Positions 35,386 through 42,970 of a DNA stretch of 56,101 nt are shown piece by piece. The DNA is taken from contig JAWPNA010000030.1 in the NCBI GenBank assembly GCA_045402695.1, positions 1-56,101 of the forward strand, written 5' to 3'. Both the position numbers and the translations under genes were made by a program. Positions within the stretch are counted from its first letter, which is position 1. Every line of letters begins with the position of its first letter. A model generated the notes under the pieces. It did no database searches and was not told the DNA's origin. It saw only the letters and a list, made by a program, of their open reading frames with translations. Source of the DNA: JAWPNA01 sp045402695. GTDB taxonomy: Bacteria > Acidobacteriota > Polarisedimenticolia > JACPZX01 > DASXTC01.

Positions 35386-36572
35386 TGCGCGCGGTGCGTC
35401 GCACCCTGACCGCTGCGGTGCTGCTGGTCGTGGTTCCCGCTGCCGCTGCCCGCGCGGCGTCCCCGATGAGCGTCGAGGACGTGCTGCGCCGCCACGTCAT
35501 CGCGCGCGGCGGAGAGGAGACGTGGCGTTCGGTGAGATCGCTCGAGATCTCCGGCACCCAGACGACGTTCAGCACGCCCAGCCCCTTCACTCTCTACCGC
35601 GCACGCCCGAACCTGTACCGCCTCGAGCAGACGATTATGAGACGCCCGGTGGTGGAGGTGTTTGACGGCTCGCGGGCCTGGTGGATCAACGGCCTCATGG
35701 GAAACTCCTGGCCTTTGCCGGTGCCCCTTTCCCGCTCCGGCTATATCCGCAAGGAATCCGATTTCGACACGCCACTGATCGGACACGCGCTCGAACACGG
35801 GGGCGGCGAACTCAAGGTGGAGCTGGCCGGGCTCGAGGAGTTCGAGGGAGCAAGAGCATACAAGCTGAAGGTGACCGCCAAGGGGAACGGTGGAGAGGGC
35901 GGCGAGGAGACATGGTATCTCGACCAGACCACTTTCCTGGAGATCGCGCGGATCTCGCCGACCGAGGACTTCGGTCAGGAGTTGGAGAAACGGTCGTACT
36001 TCTCGGACTTCCGCGCGGTGGGGGGCCTGACGATGCCTCACCGGATCGAGATGGAATTCGGCACCCGCAACGTGGTGCTCGAAATCAAGATGGTGAAGAT
36101 CAATCCCGACCTGTCCGCCGATCGGTTCCGCATGCCGCTCCCGGAGGGGATGGCTATCCTGAATCCGCTCGCGGGAGAATGGGCGGTCAAGGTCGAGACA
36201 CAGCCTGATCCGCGCGCGCCCTGGGTCGAGAAGACGGCCACAGCCTCGATCAAGCTGCTGCTGGACGGCGGCATGATCGAAGAGCGGCTCACCTACACGG
36301 ACCAGGGACTCCCGGTCGAGCTGGTGCGAGCCTGGTCATACGACCAGTTCCAGAAGCTGTACCGCGTCACCCAGGCCGACAACTACACGTTCCACCAGAA
36401 CGTGCTCGAAGGGACGCTCGCCGAGGGGCGCCTGACGGCAAGCAACGAGAAGAGCGGCACGACGTGGAAGACGCCCGATGAGACCTTTCACGCCCGCGTG
36501 ATCCTGCACGACATCCAGAAAGACACCTTCAAAGTGGACTCCGAGGTCTCCACCGATGGCGCCAAGACCTAG
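35385..36572 (+). CDS. Exported LolA-like/DUF1579-like two-domain protein, probably cut short by an in-frame TAG
   Basis: A 395-residue protein with signal peptide (LTAAVLLVVVPAAAARAA). Residues 25-260 resemble outer-membrane lipoprotein-sorting (LolA-like) beta-sheets, with a conserved-type start VLRRHVIARGGEETW. The last 130 residues look like a DUF1579/lipocalin-like barrel (LAGEWAVKVE to the end). The TAG at 36570-36572 follows DGAKT. The same frame continues L-P-E-A-K-Y-T-Y-T-R-K to another TAG at 36606-36608, just what the family C-terminus looks like. A TGG Trp codon mutated to TAG, or a sequencing error, would explain this. It is coupled to the propeller upstream by TGATG. Confidence 0.75.
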   Translation: MRAVRRTLTAAVLLVVVPAAAARAASPMSVEDVLRRHVIARGGEETWRSVRSLEISGTQTTFSTPSPFTLYRARPNLYRLEQTIMRRPVVEVFDGSRAWWINGLMGNSWPLPVPLSRSGYIRKESDFDTPLIGHALEHGGGELKVELAGLEEFEGARAYKLKVTAKGNGGEGGEETWYLDQTTFLEIARISPTEDFGQELEKRSYFSDFRAVGGLTMPHRIEMEFGTRNVVLEIKMVKINPDLSADRFRMPLPEGMAILNPLAGEWAVKVETQPDPRAPWVEKTATASIKLLLDGGMIEERLTYTDQGLPVELVRAWSYDQFQKLYRVTQADNYTFHQNVLEGTLAEGRLTASNEKSGTTWKTPDETFHARVILHDIQKDTFKVDSEVSTDGAKT

Positions 36573-37239
36573 CTCCCCGAGGCGAAGTACACCTACACGC
36601 GCAAGTAGCCGGACAGGGCTCACACGGTCAGCGGGGATTCTCCCCTCTTCCTTCTACGCCCGCCCGGCTCTCGAGGTGGCGCCGGATCTGCTGGGCAAGA
36701 TCCTCTGCCATCGGCGCCGTGGTGGATCGGGCGGGCTCATGACCTCGGGTCGCATCGTCGAAGTGGAGGCCTATCTCGGAAGCGACGACCCGGCGTCTCA
36801 CGGGTACCGGGGGATGACTCCGCGCAACCGCGTGATGTTCGGCCCGCCCGGCCGCGCCTACGTCTACTTTACCTACGGCAACCACTTCTGCATGAACGTC
36901 GTGACGGGCGTGGACGGCGCTGCGTCGGCCGTCCTGATCCGGGCGCTGGAACCCCTCACGGGCATTCCGGCGATGCGCCGGCGAAGGGCCCGGGTGCTGC
37001 TGGAAGATCTCGCGTCGGGGCCGGGCAAGCTGACGCAAGCGCTCGGCATCGGCCGCCCGTGCAACGGCCTGGACCTCACGCTCGAGCCGCTGTGGATCCG
37101 CGAGGACGGCGCCCCCGTGCCGGCCTTCATCCAGACTCCACGGATCGGGATCCGCGAGGGGGCCGACCGTCTCTACCGGTTCGTGGTACCCGACTCGGCC
37201 TGCATCTCGCGCAGACCGCGCCGGCGCCTCGTTACGTGA
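36556..37239 (+). CDS. DNA-3-methyladenine glycosylase (AAG/MPG family)
   Basis: A base-excision enzyme that removes alkylated purines. The family core is intact: GRIVEVEAYLGSDDPASHGY holds the catalytic Glu and the Tyr and His of the active site. It is followed by MTPRNRVMFGPPGRAYVYF and the base-pocket region YGNHFCMNVV. The ATG at 36556 has GAGG 9 bases upstream and overlaps the preceding gene by 17 bases. The first 25 residues are not conserved and overlap that gene's C-terminus, so the true start could be a little later. The 3' end overlaps the convergent GFA gene by 8 bases. Confidence 0.93.
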   Translation: MAPRPSSPRRSTPTRASSRTGLTRSAGILPSSFYARPALEVAPDLLGKILCHRRRGGSGGLMTSGRIVEVEAYLGSDDPASHGYRGMTPRNRVMFGPPGRAYVYFTYGNHFCMNVVTGVDGAASAVLIRALEPLTGIPAMRRRRARVLLEDLASGPGKLTQALGIGRPCNGLDLTLEPLWIREDGAPVPAFIQTPRIGIREGADRLYRFVVPDSACISRRPRRRLVT

Positions 37240-37654
37240 CGACCCGGCGCTCGGGATACTGAAGTGTCCCGTCCTGGATCTCGTACCAGGGCACCTTGCT
37301 TCGCACGAAGATGTGGTGCTCGGGTTTCCGGTGCAGCGGCGTGTCGAGCGTGGCCGCCGTGAAATCAATGAAGCCCGCGTGCGTCTCGCGCTCCCATGTG
37401 ATGATCGAGCCGCATTCCCGGCAGAAGGACCGCACCGCTCCGGAATCGGCCCGGTGCCTCGAGAGCCGGTCCTCCCCCTGAAGGAAGTTGAACTGCGGGC
37501 GCGGTATGCAGATGAACGTCGCGAATACGGCGCCGTGACTCTTCCTGCAATCCGTGCAGTGACAGTTGCCCATGCTCCCCATCTGCCCGCTGGCCCGGTA
37601 GCGGACCTTCCCGCAGAGGCATGATCCTTCCATGGTCTCTCCCGCCGTCGTCAT
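37232..37654 (-). CDS. GFA-family zinc-binding protein (glutathione-dependent formaldehyde-activating-like)
   Basis: A 140-residue protein with the zinc-binding cysteine pattern of the GFA/CENP-V family: CLCG near the N-terminus, NCHCTDCRKSHG and SFCRECGS. Most family members are not true formaldehyde-activating enzymes, so the reaction is unknown. The ATG at 37654 has AAGGAGG 5-6 bases upstream, a strong site that favours it over the ATG at 37675. It lies 22 bases after the MocR regulator gene on the same strand and could be read with it. Confidence 0.9.
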   Translation of the reverse strand: MTTAGETMEGSCLCGKVRYRASGQMGSMGNCHCTDCRKSHGAVFATFICIPRPQFNFLQGEDRLSRHRADSGAVRSFCRECGSIITWERETHAGFIDFTAATLDTPLHRKPEHHIFVRSKVPWYEIQDGTLQYPERRVVT

Positions 37655-37676
37655 CGCCGCCTCCTTCCGTTCCATA

Positions 37677-39062
37677 TCACACGATGGAAAGGTCCGGCCT
37701 GGACGATCCTTCGAGGATCTCCACCAGGATCCGGAGTCCCTTCTCGAGCTGCGACCTGGTGCGGGCCGCTCCGAGACACACCCTCACTGCGTCGGGAGGC
37801 GCCCCCTCCACGGTGAAGGCCTCCGCCGGAGTCACCGCCACGCCGCGCTGCAGTGCCCGCGTCACGAAGCGCGCTCCCAGCCACGGCTTGGGAAGCTCCA
37901 TCCAGAGGTGATAGCTGTGCGGGTGCGTGCTGATCGTCCACGCGCGCAGGATCTCCGTCGCCATCCTCTGGCGGAACGATGCCTCCTCCCTCTTGCGCTT
38001 CAGGAAGTTGTCGGCCGTGCCCTCATGGATCCAGAGGGCCGCAATCTCCGCCATCAGCGGAGCCGCCATCCAAGTGGTCGCGTGGATCCCCGCGGTGAGG
38101 CGCTCTAAGAACCTCCTCGGGGTCAGCACGTAGGCGATGCGCAGCCCCGGCGCGAGGCTCTTGGAGAGGCTGGAGATGTGGAAGCTGCTGTCCGGCGCGA
38201 AGGTGCACAACGGCCCGGGGCGGTCCTCGGGCAGCAAGCCGTAGATGTCGTCCTCGACGAGGACGACTCGGTGCGCCTCGGCGATCGCCGCGATCTCGCG
38301 CCGGCGCTCCGCGGGCATCACCGACGCGGTGGGGTTCTGGATGGTCGGCACGCAGTACAGGAGCTTCGGAGCATGCTTCCGGCACGCCTGCTCGAAGGCG
38401 TCAGGCCTGATCCCTTCCGCATCAATCTCGACCCCCTTCAGATCGAGATGCAGCAGCGCCGCGACCGACTTCATCCCGGGATAGGTCAGACGCTCCGCCA
38501 GGACCACGTCCCCCGGAGAGGTCATGCTGGAGAAGATGATCGTCATCGCGTGCTGCGCGCCGCTGCACACGACAATCTGGTCGGGCGACGCCTCGAGTCC
38601 CGCGCGCGCGAGCCAGGCCGCTCCGGCGGCCCGATGGCGCGCCGACCCCGCGTGCGGCTGGTACTCCAGCAGGGACGTGAGACCGCGGCGCGACGCCAGG
38701 GTTGTCAGCGTCGCGGCCATCTCTCGATCGCCGATGTCGCTGATCGGAAAGTTGAGGCTCAGGTCGATGACTCCGGACGTCTCTTCCGCGGCCTGGGCAG
38801 CGTCTTCAGCGTGAGCATGGCTCCTGTTCACGAAGGTGCCACGCCCGACCTCCCCCCGGACGAGGCCGCGCCGGTATGACTCAGCATAGGCGCGAGACAC
38901 GGTGCCGACGGTGACACCCAGACGGTCGGCCAGATCCCGGTGCGTCGGGAGCCGCGAGCCCGGTTCGAGTTTTCCGGAGGTAATGTCCCTCGCCAGCGCT
39001 TCCGCAATCGCCCGATATCGCGGGCCTTTTTGCTTCTCGATGTTGGGTGCCCAACTTGTCAC
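37677..39062 (-). CDS. MocR-type regulator: GntR winged helix fused to class I aminotransferase-like domain
   Basis: A 461-residue fusion. Residues 10-80 form a GntR-type DNA-binding domain (LEPGSRLPTHRDLADRLGV, then TVGTVSRAYAE). Residues about 110-450 are a fold-type I PLP domain with the lysine in SSLSKSLAPGLRIAY. MocR proteins sense PLP or an amine/amino acid and control neighbouring PLP-related genes; here it faces a decarboxylase operon. The start is a GTG at 39062, the only usable one before the DNA-binding domain. A candidate -10 box lies only 9 bases upstream, so the mRNA may be leaderless. An inverted repeat covers the start codon, suggesting autoregulation. Confidence 0.92.
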   Translation of the reverse strand: MTSWAPNIEKQKGPRYRAIAEALARDITSGKLEPGSRLPTHRDLADRLGVTVGTVSRAYAESYRRGLVRGEVGRGTFVNRSHAHAEDAAQAAEETSGVIDLSLNFPISDIGDREMAATLTTLASRRGLTSLLEYQPHAGSARHRAAGAAWLARAGLEASPDQIVVCSGAQHAMTIIFSSMTSPGDVVLAERLTYPGMKSVAALLHLDLKGVEIDAEGIRPDAFEQACRKHAPKLLYCVPTIQNPTASVMPAERRREIAAIAEAHRVVLVEDDIYGLLPEDRPGPLCTFAPDSSFHISSLSKSLAPGLRIAYVLTPRRFLERLTAGIHATTWMAAPLMAEIAALWIHEGTADNFLKRKREEASFRQRMATEILRAWTISTHPHSYHLWMELPKPWLGARFVTRALQRGVAVTPAEAFTVEGAPPDAVRVCLGAARTRSQLEKGLRILVEILEGSSRPDLSIV

Positions 39063-39070
39063 GGTGACAA
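39056..39070. promoter_or_regulatory. Perfect inverted repeat over the regulator start codon
   Basis: TTGTCAC-G-GTGACAA, seven-base arms around one base. It contains the regulator's GTG start codon and touches the candidate -10 box at 39071. It is a plausible autoregulatory operator. Confidence 0.5.
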
Positions 39071-39099
39071 TATTTACGTTGACACTGCGAGAATGTCAA
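39071..39099 (-). promoter_or_regulatory. Candidate promoter of the MocR regulator
   Basis: Read on the minus strand: a perfect TTGACA (39099-39094), 17 bases, then TAAATA (39076-39071). The expected transcription start is about 39064, at the GTG codon. On the plus strand another TTGACA (39079-39084) forms an inverted repeat with the first, so back-to-back -35 boxes share this segment. Confidence 0.5.
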
Positions 39100-39119
39100 G
39101 TACATTATGCGTACAATCA

Positions 39120-39149
39120 TTGACTGGCCCCAGATTGTATCAATACAAT
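39120..39149 (+). promoter_or_regulatory. Candidate promoter of the PLP-enzyme operon
   Basis: TTGACT (39120-39125), 18 bases, TACAAT (39144-39149); each box matches consensus at five of six positions. The expected start is about 39156, giving a short leader that carries the GGGAGG ribosome site at 39163-39168. The -10 box lies inside the inverted repeat at 39130-39153. A weaker upstream alternative is TTGACA (39079) with TACATT (39101). Confidence 0.55.
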
Positions 39150-39153
39150 CTGG
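39130..39153. promoter_or_regulatory. Inverted repeat, probable MocR operator
   Basis: CCAGATTGTAT and ATACAATCTGG, perfect 11-base arms separated by CA. It overlaps the -10 box and spacer of the decarboxylase promoter. A further GTACAAT at 39111-39117 is a near-direct repeat of ATACAAT at 39143-39149, 32 bases apart (about three helical turns), the arrangement known for some MocR proteins. Confidence 0.55.
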
Positions 39154-39174
39154 CGCACGGCTGGGAGGCACCCC

Positions 39175-40599
39175 TTGGATCACTCACGGTTGCTGGCGCG
39201 GGCGCGCGGTCTGGCGAGCACGTACCTCGAGAAGCTCCCGTCGCGCGGGGTGGCCGCCTCGGGCTCCCGCGAAGAGCTGCTCTGTGCGCTCGGTGGGCCG
39301 ATGCCGGCGGACAGCGAGGATCCCGAAGCAGTGATCCTCGCCCTCGCGGCAGGAGCCGATCGGGGGCTGGTGGCCAGCGCCGGCCCGCGCTACTTCGGCT
39401 TCGTGATCGGAGGCAGCCTGCCCGCGGCCCTCGCCTCCGACTGGCTCGTCTCCGCATGGGATCAGAACGCGGGCCTGTACGCCGGATCTCCAGCCGCCTC
39501 GGTGATCGAGGAGGTGGCGGCGGGCTGGATCCTGGATCTGCTCGGACTGCCCGGGAAGGCGGCGGTGGGGTTCGTGACCGGCGGTCAGATGGCGAACTTC
39601 ACATGCCTGGCCGCGGCCCGCCACGAAATCCTGAAGCGCATCGGGTGGGACGTAGAAGCAAGCGGCCTGTCCGGAGCGCCGAGAGTCCAGGTCATCATCG
39701 GCGAGGAGGCCCACGTCACCATTTTGTCGTCCCTGCGCCTGCTCGGGCTTGGAATCGATCGGACCGTGCGCGTGCCGTCCGACGATCAGGGCCGGATGAT
39801 CCCCTCCGAGCTGCGGAGCGCCCTCGCGCGCCGCGAGCCGCCGCTGATCGTCTGCGCGCAGGCGGGAAACGTGAACACGGGTGCCTTCGACCGGCTCGGC
39901 GAGATCGGGGAAATCTCCCACGCGCGGCAGGCATGGCTCCACGTGGACGGGGCGTTCGGCCTCTGGGCCGCCGCGGCGCCATCGCTGCGCGATCAAACCA
40001 ACGGTATGGCATCCGCCGACTCGTGGGCGGTGGACGCCCACAAGTGGCTCAATGTCCCGTACGATTGCGGCATCGCGATCGTCGCCCACCCAGGCGCGCT
40101 GCGGGCTTCGATGGGGGCGACCGCTTCCTACCTCGTCTCAGGCCACGGCGAAGAGAGGGACCCGCTCGAGTTCGTCCCAGAGTTCTCGCGGCGGGCGCGC
40201 GGCGTGCCGGTCTACGCAGCGCTCCGCTCGCTGGGGCGCCGCGGCCTTGCCGATCTGCTGGAGCGGTGCTGCGCCCACGCGCGCCTGATGGCCGGCCTGC
40301 TGGCCGGATCGGCGCTCGGGCGAGTGCTCAACGACATCGTGCTGAACCAGGTGCTCGTGCAGTTCGTCCCCCCCGGTGGCGGTGACGCCGACAGGTTCAC
40401 GCACGCGGTGATCGCGCGCGTGCAGCGCGACGGCACCTGCTGGGCGGGCGGCACGGCCTGGCGCGGGAACGCGGCGATGCGGATCTCGGTCTCGAACTGG
40501 TCCACCACACGCGAGGACATCGAGCGCTCGGCCGAGGCGATCCTGCGCGCGGCTCGGGAAGAGCAGGCCGCATGGTCCCGCCGGATTCACGCCCCTTGA
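39175..40599 (+). CDS. PLP-dependent group II decarboxylase (aromatic amino acid/glutamate decarboxylase family)
   Basis: A 474-residue fold-type I enzyme. The PLP lysine is in SWAVDAHKWLNVPYDCG, the PLP-phosphate/stacking region is FVTGGQMANFTCLAAA, and the conserved Asp is in WLHVDGAFGLW. The family decarboxylates amino acids such as tryptophan, tyrosine, aspartate or cysteine sulfinate; the substrate cannot be assigned. The start is a TTG at 39175 with GGGAGG 6 bases upstream, and no better start exists in frame. It heads an operon with a trans-sulfuration-type enzyme and a cupin-like protein, under the divergent MocR regulator. Confidence 0.92.
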   Translation: MDHSRLLARARGLASTYLEKLPSRGVAASGSREELLCALGGPMPADSEDPEAVILALAAGADRGLVASAGPRYFGFVIGGSLPAALASDWLVSAWDQNAGLYAGSPAASVIEEVAAGWILDLLGLPGKAAVGFVTGGQMANFTCLAAARHEILKRIGWDVEASGLSGAPRVQVIIGEEAHVTILSSLRLLGLGIDRTVRVPSDDQGRMIPSELRSALARREPPLIVCAQAGNVNTGAFDRLGEIGEISHARQAWLHVDGAFGLWAAAAPSLRDQTNGMASADSWAVDAHKWLNVPYDCGIAIVAHPGALRASMGATASYLVSGHGEERDPLEFVPEFSRRARGVPVYAALRSLGRRGLADLLERCCAHARLMAGLLAGSALGRVLNDIVLNQVLVQFVPPGGGDADRFTHAVIARVQRDGTCWAGGTAWRGNAAMRISVSNWSTTREDIERSAEAILRAAREEQAAWSRRIHAP

Positions 40600-40633
40600 A
40601 GGATGGAGCATGTCGCATGACGGAGGAAGATGA

Positions 40634-41800
40634 ATGAACACACCCACACCATCGCGCAGGTTCGAGACGCTCGCGGTCCACTCGGGCGAGCGGCGTCCCG
40701 GGCCGCAAGGGTCTCTCGTGTTTCCGATCTACCAGGCGACGGTCTACAGCATCGAGCCGGGCACCGGCTACCACGATCAGCAGTACATCCGCCTCAACAG
40801 CACCCCCTCGCAGGTCTACCTTCACGAGAAGCTGGCAGCGCTGGAGGGAGCCGAGGCCGCGGTGGCCACGGCCTCGGGCATGGCGGCCCTCTCCGCCACC
40901 ATGCTCACGCTGCTGCACCAGGGAGACCACTTCCTGGCCGCCGGCTGTCTGTACGGAGGCTCGCATGACTTGATCGCCCATTACGCCAAGGCGCTGGGGC
41001 TGAGCTGGACCTTCGTGGACACGCAAGATCCGGACACCTGGACAGCCGCCCTCACGCCGCGCACGCGGATGTTCCACCTGGAGGCGATCGCGAATCCTCT
41101 GATGCGGGTGCCGCGCCTGAAGGAAGCGGTGGCCTTCTGCCGCCGGCACGACCTGGTGAGCCTGATCGACAGCACCTTCGCCAGTCCGGTGAACCTGCAG
41201 CCACTCTCGCTGGGGATCGATCTCGTGTTTCACAGCGCGACCAAGTACCTCAACGGCCACTCGGATCTCGCCGCCGGTTGCGTCATGGGAAGCAGAAAGA
41301 TGATCGAGGAGATCCGGAAGACCATGAACCACTTCGGAGGCACCCTTGATCCGCACGCAGGTTTCCTGCTGGCGCGCGGGATCAAGACACTCGCGCTGCG
41401 GGTGAGGGCCGCGAACGCGAATGGCCTCGCGCTGGCGCGATTCCTCTCGACCCATCCGAAGGTGCGCGAGGTTAACTACCCGGGACTTGAGGACCATCCG
41501 GATCACGGCCATGCCCGCGAGCTGCTCTCCGGTTTCTCGGGGATGTTGAGTCTGAGGCTGAAGGGCGGAGCCCCCGCCGCCCGGCGGCTGATCGAGTCGG
41601 TTCGCCTCCCCTATCCGGCCCCGAGCCTGGGGGGCGTCGAGTCGCTGATCACCCAGCCGGCGCTTACGTCGCATGCCGGGATGTCGCCCGAGGAGAGAGA
41701 GCGTGTCGGGGTGACCGAGGACCTCGTGCGCGTGAGCTGCGGTATCGAGCACACCGAGGACCTCGTGGAGGACTTCAGGCAGGCCCTCGATCGCGTGTAA
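40634..41800 (+). CDS. Cys/Met metabolism PLP-dependent enzyme (trans-sulfuration family)
   Basis: A 388-residue fold-type I enzyme of the cystathionine gamma-synthase/lyase and methionine gamma-lyase family. The PLP lysine is in HSATKYLNGHSD, and the cofactor region ATASGMAALSATML is present. The active-site Cys of methionine gamma-lyases (LYGCT) is absent, the site reading LYGGS, so that specific activity is less likely. The ATG at 40634 has GGAGG 7 bases upstream. It is in one operon with the decarboxylase (34-base gap) and the cupin-like gene (2-base gap). Substrate uncertain. Confidence 0.9.
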   Translation: MNTPTPSRRFETLAVHSGERRPGPQGSLVFPIYQATVYSIEPGTGYHDQQYIRLNSTPSQVYLHEKLAALEGAEAAVATASGMAALSATMLTLLHQGDHFLAAGCLYGGSHDLIAHYAKALGLSWTFVDTQDPDTWTAALTPRTRMFHLEAIANPLMRVPRLKEAVAFCRRHDLVSLIDSTFASPVNLQPLSLGIDLVFHSATKYLNGHSDLAAGCVMGSRKMIEEIRKTMNHFGGTLDPHAGFLLARGIKTLALRVRAANANGLALARFLSTHPKVREVNYPGLEDHPDHGHARELLSGFSGMLSLRLKGGAPAARRLIESVRLPYPAPSLGGVESLITQPALTSHAGMSPEERERVGVTEDLVRVSCGIEHTEDLVEDFRQALDRV

Positions 41801-41802
41801 GG

Positions 41803-42351
41803 ATGCCGAAGACAACGGAAGTCAACGAGCGCGAGGCGCTTCGCCTGCTGGATACGATTCTCGGACGCGCCCCCGTGCGGGCCGGGCTCGAGCCGATCGT
41901 GCAGCGGGTGGAAAGGAGTCTCCTTGAAGATCCTGGCGCCATCATGGCGTACGAGTCGGTGCCCCTCTCACTGTACGGCGAGAAGCTGCCCGATTCGATC
42001 GGCTCGAGCTGGATCTTCATCCTGCGCGCCGGCGTGGTCACGGGCGCCGAGCGCCATCCCAACAGCCGCCAGAGGATGATGTCGTACCGGGGCACCGGCG
42101 ATCTCCAGTCGCGGCCCGGCGCGGCGTGGCAGTCGCATCACCTCGTGAGCGATCCCGAGGCGCCGCTTTCGAAGCGATGGGTTTCGATCCCGCCGTGGAC
42201 CTGGCACCAGGCCATCGTGCCTGGGGAGAACGTACCTCGGGAGAACTGGGTCGTCGTGTCGTACCACACCGTGCCTGATGTCGAGCTGATCGAGGAACGG
42301 CCCGATCCCGCCAATCCCGATCTCATCCGCCGGCGCCGGTACCTGGAGTAG
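41803..42351 (+). CDS. Cupin-like protein of unknown function
   Basis: A 182-residue soluble protein. FILRAGVVTGAERHPNSRQR resembles the first cupin motif, and SIPPWTWHQAIV could be the second with one His each. The full two-His cupin signature is not present, so metal binding is uncertain and a cysteine dioxygenase assignment is not supported. It starts 2 bases after the preceding stop, so it is translated with the trans-sulfuration enzyme and probably acts on the same metabolite. Confidence 0.65.
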   Translation: MPKTTEVNEREALRLLDTILGRAPVRAGLEPIVQRVERSLLEDPGAIMAYESVPLSLYGEKLPDSIGSSWIFILRAGVVTGAERHPNSRQRMMSYRGTGDLQSRPGAAWQSHHLVSDPEAPLSKRWVSIPPWTWHQAIVPGENVPRENWVVVSYHTVPDVELIEERPDPANPDLIRRRRYLE

Positions 42352-42403
42352 ACCCCGTATTGGTGATGGTTGGCGATGGTTGGCGACGGCTCGATCGGTG
42401 CCG

Positions 42404-42865
42404 CTACCTCTCGATCGTGAATTTGCCGAAGGCGAAGCCGATGTCCACGCCGCGGCCGGTGCCGGCCAGGGCCAGCGACACCTCGCCCTTCGTCAGCGCC
42501 TGGGCGTCGGCGGACTTGCCGGCGCCCGCATGCGCCTCCGATTGGACGTACGAGCCGAACAGCTCCTCGATGCTCTTGGATCCGGTGAACCTCCCGGTGC
42601 CTCCGATGATCTCCGACTTGCCGAAGGTGACGCCGCCCCCTTTGGCCCTGATCTTGACGTGCGCGCTCTGGCCATTGTCGCACGTGATGGTGCCTTCGCC
42701 CTTGGCTGTCTTGTAGAAGGCCGACCATCCCTTCATGTTGAACTTCATCTGGCAAGTGACCAGCTTCGGCTTCTGCTCCTCGGCGGCCGCGGTCAAGGCA
42801 AGGCCGGCCGAAAGCGCGATGGCGCAGGAGACGGCCGCTGCGATCTGACTGGTGGATTTCATCAT
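42404..42865 (-). CDS. Small secreted protein of unknown function
   Basis: A 153-residue protein with a signal peptide (AAAVSCAIALSAGLALTAAA). The mature part is Gly/Lys-rich, with two cysteines (VTCQMKFN and TITCDNGQS) that may form a disulfide. A pattern of beta-strands ends in FAFGKFTIER. I do not recognise a named family. GGGAG 5 bases upstream supports the ATG at 42865. It is alone between convergent and same-strand neighbours, so context gives no function. Confidence 0.7.
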   Translation of the reverse strand: MMKSTSQIAAAVSCAIALSAGLALTAAAEEQKPKLVTCQMKFNMKGWSAFYKTAKGEGTITCDNGQSAHVKIRAKGGGVTFGKSEIIGGTGRFTGSKSIEELFGSYVQSEAHAGAGKSADAQALTKGEVSLALAGTGRGVDIGFAFGKFTIER

Positions 42866-42970
42866 GCGACTCCCTCGTGGATGAGGCTCGCGCCTCGCTT
42901 GCGGGGCGGGCTCCGCATCTCCGCCCAGTATAGCCCGCTGCTCGGATCGCTGTCGCTTGCCGCCGGGGTG

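Noticed and set aside
41803..42351. Cysteine dioxygenase
   Set aside because: The length fits, but the two-His cupin motif of that enzyme is missing, so I call it only cupin-like.
42365..42386. Two copies of a 10-base tandem repeat (gatggttggc)
   Set aside because: Only two units in a short gap, with no further copies seen; not enough to call a functional repeat.
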